This document shows positions 34,548 to 46,045 of a DNA stretch of 64,000 nt, piece by piece. A program made the translations under genes and the position numbers. Below the pieces are notes generated by a model, which saw only the letters and a program-made list of their open reading frames with translations, was not told the origin of the DNA and searched no databases. Position 1 is the first letter of the stretch. Every line of letters starts with the position of its first letter. The stretch is taken from the NCBI GenBank assembly GCA_963457665.1, contig OY735216.1:45571825-45635824 (forward strand), in the 5' to 3' direction. Source of the stretch: Thysanoteuthis rhombus (Eukaryota; Mollusca; Cephalopoda; Oegopsida; Thysanoteuthidae).

Positions 34548-34720
34548 TTAATTCTTTGTTAAACAAAGAAAGAAACCGTTTCGATGTCAAGTTGTACTGC
34601 AAGCGTTGCTGAAATAAGATATTTACGAGCAGTTTACGCTTAATTTTCCTGAAGAGGGCCGTAAAAATAAATCGGCAGAAACGTCGTCACTACTTAGAAA
34701 ACAAAAGGAAGAAGTCGAAT
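34548..34720 (+). repeat. Right terminal repeat of Penelope-like element 2
   Basis: Contains the 24-bp word inverted at 32,989 and, 40 bp further, the hammerhead-like motif at 34,649-34,688. It lies about 170 bp downstream of the last recognisable coding remnant, as expected for the 3' terminal repeat of such elements. Confidence 0.65.
34649..34688 (+). ncRNA. Hammerhead-ribozyme-like motif (copy A, best core)
   Basis: CTGAAGA (34,649-34,655) is followed by stem II GGCCG...CGGC enclosing a TAAAAATAAAT loop, GAAA (34,678-34,681) and CGTC GTC. Both conserved core boxes are intact, stem II pairs 4-5 bp, and a GUC cleavage triplet is present. Stem III can only be ACGU-type (too short as a monomer, but self-complementary in a dimer), a peculiarity reported for Penelope hammerheads. 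Stem I pairing is poor in this copy. Confidence 0.65.
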
Positions 34721-35360
34721 CGACAGAAACAATGTTAATATGTTAATGACTCTTCACAAACTTATAAACAAGATCCAAATTCTTATATTGTACGTACGTT
34801 TTCCTTGCCTTTCTTAAGAAGATGGAACAAATACCATCCATCAAGTTTCTTTCACTGAATCATTAGTCTGCTCATTTACCTTCTCTTTCTCACCTGCCGT
34901 GTCTGAAGAACTTGAAATAAACATAACGTATACATGGCTTCCATTTAGCAAACTAACAATGACGTGACCATAGAACTGCATTGACTAATATATCCGACAT
35001 CAACTGTTAGATGGTTTTAAGTTCTTAGGTGGACGTATCTGTGATCGGGGGGAAAATCAGCCAGGCGTAAGTCGACATATAACAGTGGACTTTCACAAAA
35101 CTACCACATATATACTAAAAGGTAATACAATGATTGGAATGTCTTAGATTCCCATTTGGCAGGGCAAGTATGGAAAATCAATATTCGAAATACTACTTCT
35201 CTATCCCATGAGAGTTGTGATGTTTAGTGTATGAAATGTACATTCAAATTTAAGAACTATCATGGGACACAGGTAGTCCTTGTTAATCACACTTACCTGA
35301 TTTCGAATACTGACACATAAACCCATCGTTGCCTTTCAATAGTTTTTAAAATGCTTGTGG
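34721..35360. other. Unassigned region
   Basis: No gene or repeat recognised. Confidence 0.4.
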
Positions 35361-35680
35361 ATAGATGGATAGATAGATAGATAGATAGATAGATAGACAG
35401 ATAGATAGATAGATAGATAGATAATTAGATTAATCAAGAGATTTACCTGACAAACTGTTTCTATCTATCTCTCTATCTCAGTTTGTTCATACATACATTA
35501 ATCCATACATACACCAGTGTCTCTCTCTCTCAATACATACATATTTATATGTGTATAAGTGTGTGTGTGTGTATGTGAGTGTGTATGTATGTGTGTGCGT
35601 GTGCGTGTGTTCATTCATATCTATCTTACTTTGCTTACATCTATCTATTTGTCTAAACAGAAGGAATGTTTGCTGTAGCA
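35361..35680. repeat. (GATA)n and (TG)n-rich stretch
   Basis: A GATA run at about 35,366-35,422, then a TCTC/ATAC/TGTG-rich stretch to about 35,612. Simple-sequence DNA. Confidence 0.88.
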
Positions 35681-36460
<780 letters not shown>

Positions 36461-37030
36461 CAATAACAAACCAGAAGAAACAAAAAGCAGCTGCAGGTTT
36501 TTTTACGCGTCTCTCTATTATTTCTGCATCTTCTCCTTTCTGTGGAAATAGAACAAACGAGTCTATAACCTTGATGTGTTTGCGAAATAACAATCTGACA
36601 CTCACCTTGCTGATTTGAAAACGATGTGGAGCTAGTTGGGGTTGGGGATGAGGTCTGAAGAGAATGGGGGAGGGTGCACTTGCTGTAGGTGGAGGCTCTC
36701 AGTGGTGTTGGGGTGGGCCATGCAAAAAAAAAATAGTGCTTTTTAAGACGAGATAGGTAGGGACGGGATAGAAGCACCTGCGGATAAAAACAGGAAGAGC
36801 AGCGATCAGTGTAAAGCAATGGGGCTCAGTGGCTGCGAGTTGGGTGGGTGTGGCTCTAGGTTGGTGTGTGAGGGGGGTCCGTGTTGGTATGTGTGTGTGG
36901 GGGTAGGAAATCTTTTCACTGATAGATACACTTGTATTTGTATAAAAGCAGATACTGACATTCAGAAGAATACGTGAGAGACTGTCTATACTAAATCACA
37001 CTGTATTTATTCGAAATGGAAAACTTAAAC
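36461..37030. other. Unassigned stretch of average composition
   Basis: 36,480-36,900 is comparatively GC-rich with GGGTTGGGGA / GTGTTGGGGTGGG patches. No gene supported. The minus-strand frame running into the GATA block has no recognisable domain, but an exon cannot be excluded. Confidence 0.35.
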
Positions 37031-37101
<71 letters not shown>

Positions 37102-37570
37102 TATTATCTGTCTGTCGTTGGACATAGACCTTCCCACAGAATTCGCCAGACCTCTCTATCGGCTTCATGGAGCCAATACTTTCAGAGCTTGACTAGCCCG
37201 CCAGGCCACCTTTTCGTCGCAAAGTTTGCATATGATCTCTGGGGATCTGTTTTTTGCTTTTTTTGAGTCGTGATGTCCAGCAGATGTCTGACATTCTTGC
37301 AACATGTCTAGCTCATTGTCATCTGTATCTGAGTTTTCAAATGATTTCTATGATATCTTGGATTCCTGTCTTTTCTCTAATCAAGTGCCGCCTTATAACC
37401 TCTCCATGTGAGATTAAGCATGATTCTCTCATGTGCAAAATGTATGGTTTTCAGTCAGAGGGTCGATGTTTCGGTTGGATTCTATGTCAGCGCTCCATAG
37501 GTGATCATCAGGAGGATGCATCGGCTGTATACCTTTCTTTTTAGGACAAGTGGGATTTTTTCGTCCCTGA
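37031..37570 (-). mobile_element. RTE-like LINE 3' end, antisense, with (ATC)n tail
   Basis: On the minus strand the frames read YGALT-NPTETSTL, KTIHFAHERIMLNLTWRGYK, SCCKNVRHLLDIT, then REVWRILWEGLCPTTDR followed by TGATAATAATGATGATGATG. This is the RTE-type C-terminus and tail with stops inside. It sits beside (TA)n and (GA)n at 37,031-37,070. Confidence 0.8.
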
Positions 37571-38079
37571 AAGTCGAACTTGCTCTACTGAAAGCTTGCA
37601 AACATAGTGTGGTTCTTCTCTTGATTTCTTCTGATGATGATTTCACGGAGATTCGTTGTCCGAGTGGTTCACTTACTTCAGCTTTCGATTTTTGATTTTG
37701 ATCACCGTGTTCTTGTCCTCAATATGTTTGTTGTATATGGCATTCGTTTTGCTAGAGTTCATGTTGTTATCAGGTCAACTTTCTGGCTTTCTTTTGAGAA
37801 CCACTCATATAGAGGCATGCAGGAATCGCTCCAGAAGTATAAATGCTCTCCAAATATTAGTGTCCTCTAAAATAGGGTTACGTAAAACTCCGTTGGTACA
37901 GATACTAAATAGCGGAATATATTTATACCTGGATTAAGATTATGGAATCAACACACAATACGAGAATATTCATTCATATTTTTCACTTTATAGGAAATAA
38001 CCTAATCACTGATATGACACCAGACAATTTCCTATTTGATAGCCGAGAATTCTAGCTATAACTATACCTCAAAGTAGAT
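37571..38079. other. Unassigned region
   Basis: Possibly more upstream RTE coding sequence on the minus strand near 37.57-37.7 kb, too worn to read. Nothing else recognised. Confidence 0.35.
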
Positions 38080-38945
38080 TAAAGTGTTTGAATTAATTGC
38101 TTAGATGATTTTTTTTTTCATACAAAGAAGAGACAGGAATTATGGAATCACTCAGTTTTAATTGGAAATTTATGGAACCATTAACAAAACAATCACCTAA
38201 TAACGGCGTGAATTCATGGGAGGACGGACTTGATTGATGAAAAACAATTAGGTTATTCAAACCTTCTCTAATGGCGGTTGGTAGATCAGCTTAGCTCTGT
38301 ATTATCAACCTGAAAAGTGACCTAATCATCAACAAACGTCTTTCCTATCGATCAAATGAGAAGAGTAGCTGCTTTGAATGCCACCCCATGATTTTTTACC
38401 AGACATGCAGCTCTATATTATAAATAGATGGGGAGATTTTTCCCCTTTTGGAATGGCACCAGACAAAAGTCCCAGCATCGCCGACCTGGCCAATGCAGAT
38501 TTGTAATTCATCAATAAATATCACTCTCATTAAATCAACTACACTTCAGATTTGCTTCTCTTTAGGTCACTGTCACATTGATTTCTTCTTTCAAAGTATT
38601 ATAGCTGGTTTTTGCTTAGCTTTGTTATACGTGAATCCAATTCTATTCATCCAATTTCTTGCATGATTCTGTCCTATTTCCAACCATTTGTTATCCGTTC
38701 ATTCTGTTGTGCATTTTGCTATTTTCAAAGCATATTGCTTAGAGTCTTCCATTATGGTTTACTGCCGTCTCCCGTGGTTTAGACGTAGATTTTTCCTTTC
38801 ATAATCTTCCCGTCTGACCGAGAACAACCAACGTCTTTTGACACACCCCGTGTTGGATTTCTTTCCGGAAGGAGTTTTATAATCCTTTTCATTATTTCAT
38901 TTGGCAGCTGTCCTCTTGGAGTCATATTTCCTTTCAATTACCCAA
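38080..38945 (-). mobile_element. Tc1-like transposase remnant
   Basis: The minus strand reads RGQLPNEIMKRIIKLLPERN and VSKDVGCSRS (helix-turn-helix region, about 38,920-38,810). Further down come IFIDELQICIGQVGDAGTFVW, split here as IFIDELQICIGQ and GDAGTFVWCHSK, then HGVAFKAATLL. The (I/V)FSDESQxxIGQ...VWR block with the first catalytic aspartate is typical of Tc1-like transposases. The C-terminal DDE end was not found. Near 38,135 the element has a GGAATTATGGAATCACTCAG word that resembles Tc1-family termini. Confidence 0.6.
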
Positions 38946-39114
38946 GTTGAACAGCACTTGAAGGTCTGCAAGCATTTAACTCTTAACTGCAGATTAATTT
39001 GCATATTTAAACTTGTGCTTGTATTTGTTTTAGATAGGCAAGTTACGAGGTGACTCTATAAATTTCCTCAACTTGATATGGAAGAAAATATACCATTGAT
39101 TAAGATGATTTGAC
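38946..39114. other. Short unassigned spacer
   Basis: Nothing recognised in about 170 bases. Confidence 0.4.
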
Positions 39115-39420
39115 CTAGTTCGTTTGAGTTGTATTTCATAACGCCAGAATATGAAGCTATTAAACAAAAATTGGGGGAGGATAGAGACCGTACAGACCAC
39201 AGCACTACTGGGAACTGCACGGATACTGAGAAAGGTGCTAGAGATATAAATACTGCAACGAATTTTAGCCCTGACATAATAGGTGAAAAAGTGAAAAAGG
39301 GAGGAGACGTTAGCTGAAGACCTGAGGAGACTTATTGTCACTCAGCCTTCAGCGATAACCACTGGGCAACCGGTGTGAAACTGTAAATCGCAGAATTACT
39401 GCGACCTATGAGTACTAGGG
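39115..39420 (+). mobile_element. LINE 3' terminal copy 1 (same family as 1.0 and 58.8 kb)
   Basis: Frames read KLLNKNWGRIETVQTTALLG (here partly shifted), GTARILRKVLEI, and DLRRLIVTQPSAITTGQPV. The pattern TVQTTALLRTARILRRVL...LLSL-LQR-PPGNWC is the end of the LINE whose knuckle region is at 1.1 kb. Confidence 0.65.
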
Positions 39421-39553
39421 AAGGAGGGCTGGAGACTTGAGGAGACTTGCTGTCACTCAAACTCCAGCGGTTACCGCCAGGCAACTGGTGTGAGATTCCA
39501 AATAATAATAATAATAATGATAATTATTATTATTATTATCATTATTATTATTA

Positions 39554-39609
<56 letters not shown>

Positions 39610-39610
39610 T
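39421..39610 (+). mobile_element. LINE 3' terminal copy 2 with (AAT/ATT)n tail
   Basis: Reads LETCCHSNSSGYRQATGV, then PPGNWCEIPNN running straight into a 120-bp (AAT)n to (TTA)n array (39,502-39,609). The inverted switch from AAT to ATT in the middle makes the array able to fold back on itself. Long Asn- or Tyr-rich frames are translations of the tail. Confidence 0.72.
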
Positions 39611-40085
39611 GATAGGTGCACTCGAAACTGTCCCAAAGACACTGAAGGTGAAATTGGAGGAATTCGGGATAAGAGGAAGGGTTTAGACTGTACAAACCAC
39701 ATCACTGCTAGGAACTGCATGAATACTGGGGAAAGTGACAGAAATATAAGATCTACGACTTTAGCTGATAGCAGTGGCTTAACAGATGAGGGAGAAAAAC
39801 ACCCAAATAGTAGTGGAGGTACAAACCACAGCACTGCTGTGATAGGTGAGGGAGAGATGAGATGAGAGGTGAGGTGGGCTGAAGACCTGAGAAGACTTAC
39901 TGTCTCTCAGCCTTGGGCGATAACTACCGGGCAATTGGTGTGAAACTGTAAACCACAGTACTGTTGTAGGCTATGAGAGTGTGGAGAGGAGGGCTGGAGA
40001 GTTGGAGAGATTCGCTGTCACTCAACCTCCAGCAGTAACCACCAGGCAACTGGTGTAAAATTGCTAATGATAATGATAATAATCT
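39611..40085 (+). mobile_element. LINE 3' terminal copies 3 and 4
   Basis: Starts IGALETVPKTLKVKLEEFGI, then TVQTTSLLGTA-ILGKV (39,687-39,740). Repeated GAAGACCTGAGAAGACTTAC and GGAGAGTTGGAGAGATTCGC words near 39,880 and 39,990 show a second partial copy, ending near CAGGCAACTGGTGT and a short (AAT/GAT) tail at 40,066. Together with the two upstream copies this is a head-to-tail cluster of 3' ends. Confidence 0.65.
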
Positions 40086-40800
40086 GTCATCTAAAAAATT
40101 CAGTCAAACAAAATTGTTTTGTGTTGCACCTGTGATTTGTTTATTTACTGCGAAATAAAAAAGCTGGGTGAATATCCTCTAAGTGTGCCAATTCCATAAT
40201 TCTTGTCTGGAATAATAGTACACAAAAGTACTTATTCTGCTGCATATCATTCTTTCAAAATATGCAAACATGTATTTTGAGCTTTGAAAGAAGCTAGTGC
40301 AGGTATTAGGTCTGTTCCGCTTCTGCTTCAGAGCCGTCAATCCAGTTGTGTTATCAGTAGATTTTGTTTGATCTCAATCTTTTTAGCTATGGAAGAAAAG
40401 AGATGACGAGTACGTATATCAATATACTGATATGATATGTCCCGTTCATTGATTCCTGAAGTGTTTTCGTCGAATTAATCTTATTTTTACAGTATGTCGA
40501 CTCACGTAACTGCTTCAAAGTTTACCACTGGATGGAAGCAGATTGGTGATATAATAGCAAAATATGTTTTCATGTTTTCATCGAGTGAAGAGTTACTGTG
40601 TCGTATCGGTCAAAATGATATCATAGCGTGCCGTAATACATTACAGTTTGAGAACCACTGGTTAACACCGACCTATTAATGGAGTTTCTCAGCTGAAAAA
40701 TAATGGTCTGCGAGATAAGCATATCGTGGTCCCATAGATGCATCCCAACATTATTTTGGTTATCATTTGTATTGATGAAGAATTATCTTTGTTATTATCA
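40086..40800. other. Unassigned stretch; hAT-like end near 40.65 kb
   Basis: CAGTTTGAGAACCACTGGTT at 40,645-40,664 is, in reverse, the CCAGTGGTTCTCAAACTG end typical of hAT MITEs. No matching opposite end was found upstream. Nothing else recognised. Confidence 0.4.
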
Positions 40801-41112
40801 TTGATGATATTGATAATGGTGGTGATGATGATGGTGATGGTGATGGTGGTGATATCGATGATAGTGATGATGGTGATGTTGGTAGTGATGGCAATGTTAG
40901 TGATGTCAGTGTTGGTGATAGTGATTATGGTGCTGATGATAATGTTGGTCATGATGATGATTATTGAGATGATTATATCGATGGTGATGATGGCAGTGCT
41001 GCTGCTGCTGGTGATGCTATTGTTAATTTGTGATGATGGCAGTGATATTGATAATGTTGTTGATGATAGTGGTAATGATATTGATGATGGTGATGATGCT
41101 GATGGTACTTCC
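40801..41112 (+). repeat. (TGATGG)n-like imperfect repeat
   Basis: About 310 bases of TGATG, TGGTG and TGATA triplets. The 144-codon Met/Val/Ile frame (plus) and 199-codon Ile/Thr/Ser frame (minus) follow from this and are not credible proteins. Confidence 0.9.
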
Positions 41113-41179
41113 TTAAGAATAAGATATATTGTTCTTGAGAATTGCCTTTTGGATAATGCATACAAGTCATGAAAATTCA

Positions 41180-41400
41180 AGATTGCGATAAAGTAGCATT
41201 GACCAGTTGGACACACCAGACCTGGTTTCACTGTGTAGACGGTGCTGGTCAAAGACAACTGAGGGATACTACAAACCCTTCCAGACAAGCCTACGGGATG
41301 AAAGTCAGTCCAGCTCTATCTCCTGCAAATGCTAAACGTGTTGTGTTAGGCAGTACAAGTGCAAAAAGGTCCCTTTAGACTGCACAGTTCTCTGTTACTG
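41180..41400 (+). repeat. Dispersed repeat family X, 5' part (copy C1)
   Basis: ACTACAAACCCTTCCAGACA...GTCAGTCCAGCTCTATCTCC-TGCAAATGCTAAA matches the block at 41,870-41,945. The two are about 640 bp apart in the same orientation. Confidence 0.6.
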
Positions 41401-41814
41401 TGAAGATGATTATTGAATTGACTTTCCTGTGATAGAACCTAGGTTTTGATTGCTATTATTATCGCTTATTTTGAGTTCAGTATCGTGACATGTCCACAAT
41501 CTTTGAAAAGGGCACACATCTTGAATTTTCAATGGTTTGTGTGTATTATCCAAAAAGCAATCCACTCAAACTCTGTATGGTAAATAAATTCAACCAGTTA
41601 CGTGTTCAATATATTGTATCCATTACTAGTGAGAAAATTGAGCTGAAGAAAAAGTTGTCCCCGGCAGCCATTTTGTAAAATGGCTGTCATGGTCGACATA
41701 TTGAAAATTCATGATGAATCAATATCTAGTTTTTTCATTAAATACCTTTGGCTACGATTATACCAAATAATATGCTTTCATCACGAAATGCAGAGTTGTT
41801 ATTGTTATCTGACC
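41401..41814. other. Unassigned stretch
   Basis: No gene recognised. Includes GGCAGCCATTTTGTAAAATG near 41,663, a short imperfect palindrome. Confidence 0.4.
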
Positions 41815-42365
41815 CATTATACGTGGCTTGGCACAGATATCGGAAAACGAAGTATTAGCAAAAGTGCTTACACGCTACAAACCCTTCTGGACATCACTAC
41901 CAGAGGAAGGTCAGTCCAGCTACATCTCCTGCAAATGCTAAAAGGGAACTTTGAACACACATGTCTCTTCAGTTTTTAAGTTGGTCTGGCTGAATGGCAG
42001 CTAGGCTTTGTATGCATGTATCGCATACGGGCTGCACTGATGGTGCTAGAGTGCTGAAAACTTAAACATCCACACGTCAATATATTTCTTGACCTTTTTT
42101 CAATATTTAATGGAGGAGGGGGATCCGATTTGCAATACTGTTTTTGCTTATTTGTCACCTAGCATTCATGCTTGTTTCTCTTGAATTCTTTTAAATATCC
42201 AGACTTTTTTAGTAATCAGCACCAAGCAGGAGGCAAAAGAAGTAATTTATAATTTTTTCCAATTTTTAATTGATCACCCCGAACTGTGCATGCCGCAAAA
42301 AGTTATTGGCCACATGACAGTTTCTATCAAAAGACTAACAAGACTTGTTATTATCATTTTCATGC
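41815..42365 (+). repeat. Dispersed repeat family X, copy C2 (most complete)
   Basis: Carries the 5' block (ACTACAAACCC..., GTCAGTCCAGCTACATCTCC), the middle (CAGTTTTTAAGTTGGTCTGG, GCATGTATCGCATACGGGCT, GAAAACTTAAACATCCACAC) and the 3' block (AATTGATCACCCC, CACATGACAGTTTCTATCAA, ACTAACAAGACTTGTTAT). Best reference copy for defining the family, about 550 bp. Confidence 0.62.
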
Positions 42366-43015
42366 ATTAGAAAGTCCAGAAGGATGCCTGGAGGTAAAGA
42401 CTGATAGAAAGTCTCCACAAATCTCCGGCACCTTTCTCAGTACTTTCTTGGAGTTCGGCAACGCTCTGCGCAGTTTTGTCTCTTCCTCTAACTCATCTAA
42501 TCTTGGTTGTAGTTGTGTTTTTACGGTCCCAAGTCAACTTTCTATTATTGGCACTTTACTAACCTTGATAATCAATTCAGTTCCCCGGCGAGATCCTGAT
42601 AGTTCCCCAATTTCTCACTATCCTTCATATTTACACTGTAGTCCACTGGTACAGATGCGTATACAATCTGGCCAGTACTTTTTCTTCCTTTATTCGCGAT
42701 TTCTAACCAGGCCTTCTTGTTCAGATGGGATTTCGGGTCTAGATGTTAGCATCCCAAAGTACAATCTGATGTCTACTCTCCAGTTCAGTCTATAATTTGT
42801 ATCGATGCTGTTTCATTACTTATTACTTATTACATTACTTATTGAACCCATAAATATTGCATGATTCCTAGTGTATGATCTTGGCTACCCTATCATGCCT
42901 TTTTTTGTACTCCTTGTGGACCATCTTACTATGTCTAGTGATTAAGTGTTTTATATTCTTATCCCTTCTTTCAGCATCATCTTTTATATATATTCAATAT
43001 TTGAATACATATATG

Positions 43016-43017
<2 letters not shown>
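42366..43017. other. Unassigned region
   Basis: A 169-codon frame spans 42,286-42,795 but its start lies inside the repeat X copy and it shows no domain. Base composition 42,400-42,790 is close to average, so I cannot exclude a worn coding sequence. Confidence 0.35.
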
Positions 43018-43205
<188 letters not shown>

Positions 43206-43319
43206 ACTGTCATAAATACTGTTACAAATGTATCCGTTGGTAAAGGGAAAGAAAATGAAGCAAATCAAGATTTAGTGTATTCACTAACTATACTTGAAGC
43301 TCTATAAAAATCAACGATT

Positions 43320-44295
43320 CATTCAAAATACTCTCCCTTGAGCTCTACACGAAGCTTCGAATGATCAGATCATTTGTCGAGTGCAGTGGACAGGTTTTTC
43401 ATTGAAGAATTGGCGGCAGCTTTCATCAGAGAACGTTCGGATCATTCCAAACTGAGGAATAATTTGCTATAAGTAATCCCGCTCTGTCTACAATTTGTAA
43501 TCCAGAGGACTGGATTCTGGACTTCCGGGGGGCTGATCCTCAAACTTGATGAAATCTTAAACGCTGATGTTGTGTTACTCTTGCCTTGTGAGCTGATGAA
43601 AAGTCTTGTTGTGACGTTCAATTTTCTATACGGGACACAGTCCCAATAAGATGTTTACCTTAACCATTGATAATATCACTGAGGTCAGCACGAGCAGTTG
43701 TTTTGACACCTTTCTTGCAAAAATGATGCTGAGTAACACTATCGTAATTCACTCCCCGCCTCATCATGCCTGAAAAAGGGAGATTGGCTTCGCTGCAGTC
43801 TTTGGGTGACCTCAGAAGTTTCCTTGGAACTATGATCACCATTTTAGCGATTGAAACTTCAAATTTGAAGATTGTCTCAACAATGAAAAAGATTATTTAG
43901 TGAATATTACCTGCGTACTGCTGAAACAACAATTTTGATCTCTGCTGTTTGATTTTCATCAGAGCTCAAGCTGGCATTCGTCTAGTTCTACGATGATAGG
44001 CACATAGTCTGAGATCACGTTTAATCAACCTCGACCTTGATCTGAATCAAATATTTATCTCAATAACAATGGTTTTCTGCTTTCTCAAAGGATTTCTCCG
44101 GATTCTGTTTACAACAGCTTTGATGGCAGTAGAGGTCCTTACTGTCCAAGGACGACCCAATCGTTGTACGCCTTCAACTGTCTGGTGTTCAGTGAATCTC
44201 TTTATCGTAAGATACAGGAATACCATACATATAAATAGTCTGAGTAGTTCGCGAATAGCAAAAAGTTCATGACCGGCAATATGAAGGCTGGTCAT
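43320..44295 (-). mobile_element. Tc1/mariner-superfamily transposase remnant (maT-like)
   Basis: On the minus strand the N-terminal helix-turn-helix reads VEGVQRLGRPWTVRTSTAIK then VVNRIRRNP (44,190-44,090). The core MVIIVPRKLLRSPKDCSEAN onward (with frame changes, VNYDSVTQHHFCKKGVKTTA) equals the VMVxGVxSSKG...FFPKGxKVNT segment of DD37-type transposases. Further down, DFIKFEDQPPGSPESSPLDY (43,555-43,490) corresponds to WPPSSPDLNPLDYxVW, and the end near 43,325 to the LxxRIEACIExxGGYFE tail. Almost full-length protein, but several frameshifts. Confidence 0.72.
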
Positions 44296-44475
44296 TGTGA
44301 TTATATATTTTTTATGAACCCATTCTGTATTTCAACACCAGATCACACTACTGAAAATAAGAAGAACAGGGAGTTAGCAACTTCCTATTCAAAAAACAGC
44401 ATCAATTATACAAAAGATTTTTTTTAATATTTAAAATAGACTTGTAACTGTATCTATGGCAGTACTAGGTCTATC
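44296..44475. other. Short unassigned spacer
   Basis: Nothing recognised. Confidence 0.4.
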
Positions 44476-44509
44476 TATCTATCTATCAATCTATCTATCA
44501 ATGTCTCTT

Positions 44510-44586
<77 letters not shown>

Positions 44587-44634
44587 CAACTTCGTTATTT
44601 GGGAGTGTTGCCAAACTAGGTAGCCTCGATCCAA

Positions 44635-44716
<82 letters not shown>
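44476..44716. repeat. (CT)n, (TA)n and second (TA)n block
   Basis: CTAT and CT runs (44,473-44,531), TA to 44,582, a 55-bp unique island (TTCAACTTCGTTATTTGGGA...), then TA at 44,639-44,716. Confidence 0.95.
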
Positions 44717-44718
<2 letters not shown>

Positions 44719-44799
44719 CAACAGTGCTACAGCAAAGCAATTTGTAAGTTTGTGCTGGATCAAATATCTATGGACTTATTTTACAGATAAAGAAACAAG

Positions 44800-45080
44800 T
44801 TTATTCATATCAACAGGCCTGATTGGTCACTCTAAAGAGACTGTCGCGTGATTAACATCTTTTGGCAGCTCGGTTTGTCGGAGGTGATCAATGAAAGAAT
44901 TGGAAAAAGGGTGACAATGCATTAAGTACTTCTCTTGCCTTTCTTTTGGACAGTGGTCACCAAAAAGTCTGAATTGGAAAAAAAACAAAAACACAGGGCA
45001 CAAACTGATCCATTCAGCATAAACTTATATTTTAAATTGAACCTCACAGTAAAAATTTATCAAATCAACAAAAAACAAAG
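44800..45080 (-). repeat. Dispersed repeat family X, copy D
   Basis: Read in reverse, the 3' block of the family: CAACAGGCCTGATTGGTCAC, GTCGCGTGATTAACATCTTT, GGAGGTGATCAATGAAAGAA. The downstream CATTCAGCATAAACTTATAT zone is shared with copy E at 46.5 kb. Confidence 0.6.
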
Positions 45081-45124
45081 AGAAACGTTTTCTTTTACAT
45101 AATATAGAGTAAATGTTCTAATGA

Positions 45125-45125
45125 G

Positions 45126-45205
<80 letters not shown>
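45125..45205. repeat. (TA)n microsatellite
   Basis: Nearly pure TA for about 80 bases, one TGTA interruption. Confidence 0.97.
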
Positions 45206-45209
<4 letters not shown>

Positions 45210-45330
45210 AAATAACTATTTAATATCAATATAACATTTATAGATAGAAATGATCCTATCAGTAGTTTCGAGAAGGGTCATAAACATTCAAAGAGATATT
45301 AGGACGAGTGAACTCCTTCTTGTTGATTGT

Positions 45331-45388
45331 GATATGAACGACTATGTTTTGGCTGATTCATTCTCGAGCCTTATTCAGGTGTAATATC
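45331..45388 (-). ncRNA. Hammerhead-ribozyme-like motif (copy C, worn)
   Basis: Minus strand: GATATTACAC, then CTGAATA (core CUGANGA with one change), AAGGCTC...AATCAGCC, AAAACATAGTC, GTTCATATC. Stem I can form GATAT/ATATC pairs as in copy D, supporting a conserved fold, but GAAA has become AAAA and the first core box has a T for G. Likely inactive. It lies about 80 bp beyond the 3' end of the minus-strand Penelope-like remnant. Confidence 0.5.
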
Positions 45389-45469
45389 TGAACATGATAG
45401 TGGTGAACAGAATGTTTCAAATGATTTTAATAAGCAGAAGATCCCAATGGTTGCTTCGTTACAACGTAA
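45389..45469. other. Spacer between hammerhead-like motif and Penelope-like remnant
   Basis: Presumed terminal-repeat sequence; nothing else recognised. Confidence 0.35.
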
Positions 45470-46045
45470 GATTTGTCTAATATTAATTTCTTCTTTTTCC
45501 CTTGTTAGGCCTGGATTTCCATGCCTCGTCTCTGTTGAGCAGTGAAAATCATATTGGGTAGAACCCTACACTTGTCTGGCATGTTGGTATGGGCTGCATC
45601 TTTGATTTCCCTTAGTTTTCAACAGCGCTCCTTGTAATTTATACACACATCTTCCCAGAAACAGAAACGTTCACCCTTTTCTTTCTAAATTTGCTCAGCC
45701 ATTCCTAATCTTTCTATATCTGTTTTGATTACTATTTTTTTATGCACATCAGGTGGTACCTTGAAATGTCTGCTAGTTTCCCCAATGTAGAAATTTCCTC
45801 ATTTTACATGGATTAACATAAATGACTATCTTTAGTGAGTGAATTGCAAAGAATGTTGGAACTGCCAAAAGCCACCTTGATATGCATGCAATACGTACAG
45901 TAATGTTTATAAGTATAAACATGGTCATAAGAATTTGATCAAGCACAAACTGTACATACAGTATACAGCAAGGTGAAATGCATCTATACCAAAACATTAG
46001 AATGAATGATAGTTTAAGGCGCAGATCCAAGGTGATCCGGACCTC
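45470..46045 (-). mobile_element. Penelope-like element 3, GIY-YIG 3' end
   Basis: Minus strand near 45,795: NFYIGETSRHFK is the YIG half and following helix of a GIY-YIG nuclease, preceded at the right distance by a partly frame-shifted CKM/IPC region. Downstream are DIERLGMAEQI, EKGERFCFWEDVC, KERC and DAAHTNMPDK, matching the xMAEH...W-xxxVxxxExxWxxRRIKEAxxI pattern of Penelope C-termini. Only the 3' end is present. Confidence 0.68.

Noticed and set aside
40689..41288. 199-codon Ile/Thr/Ser frame on the minus strand
   Set aside because: Follows from a TGATGG-type repeat; the plus strand is open over the same region for the same reason.
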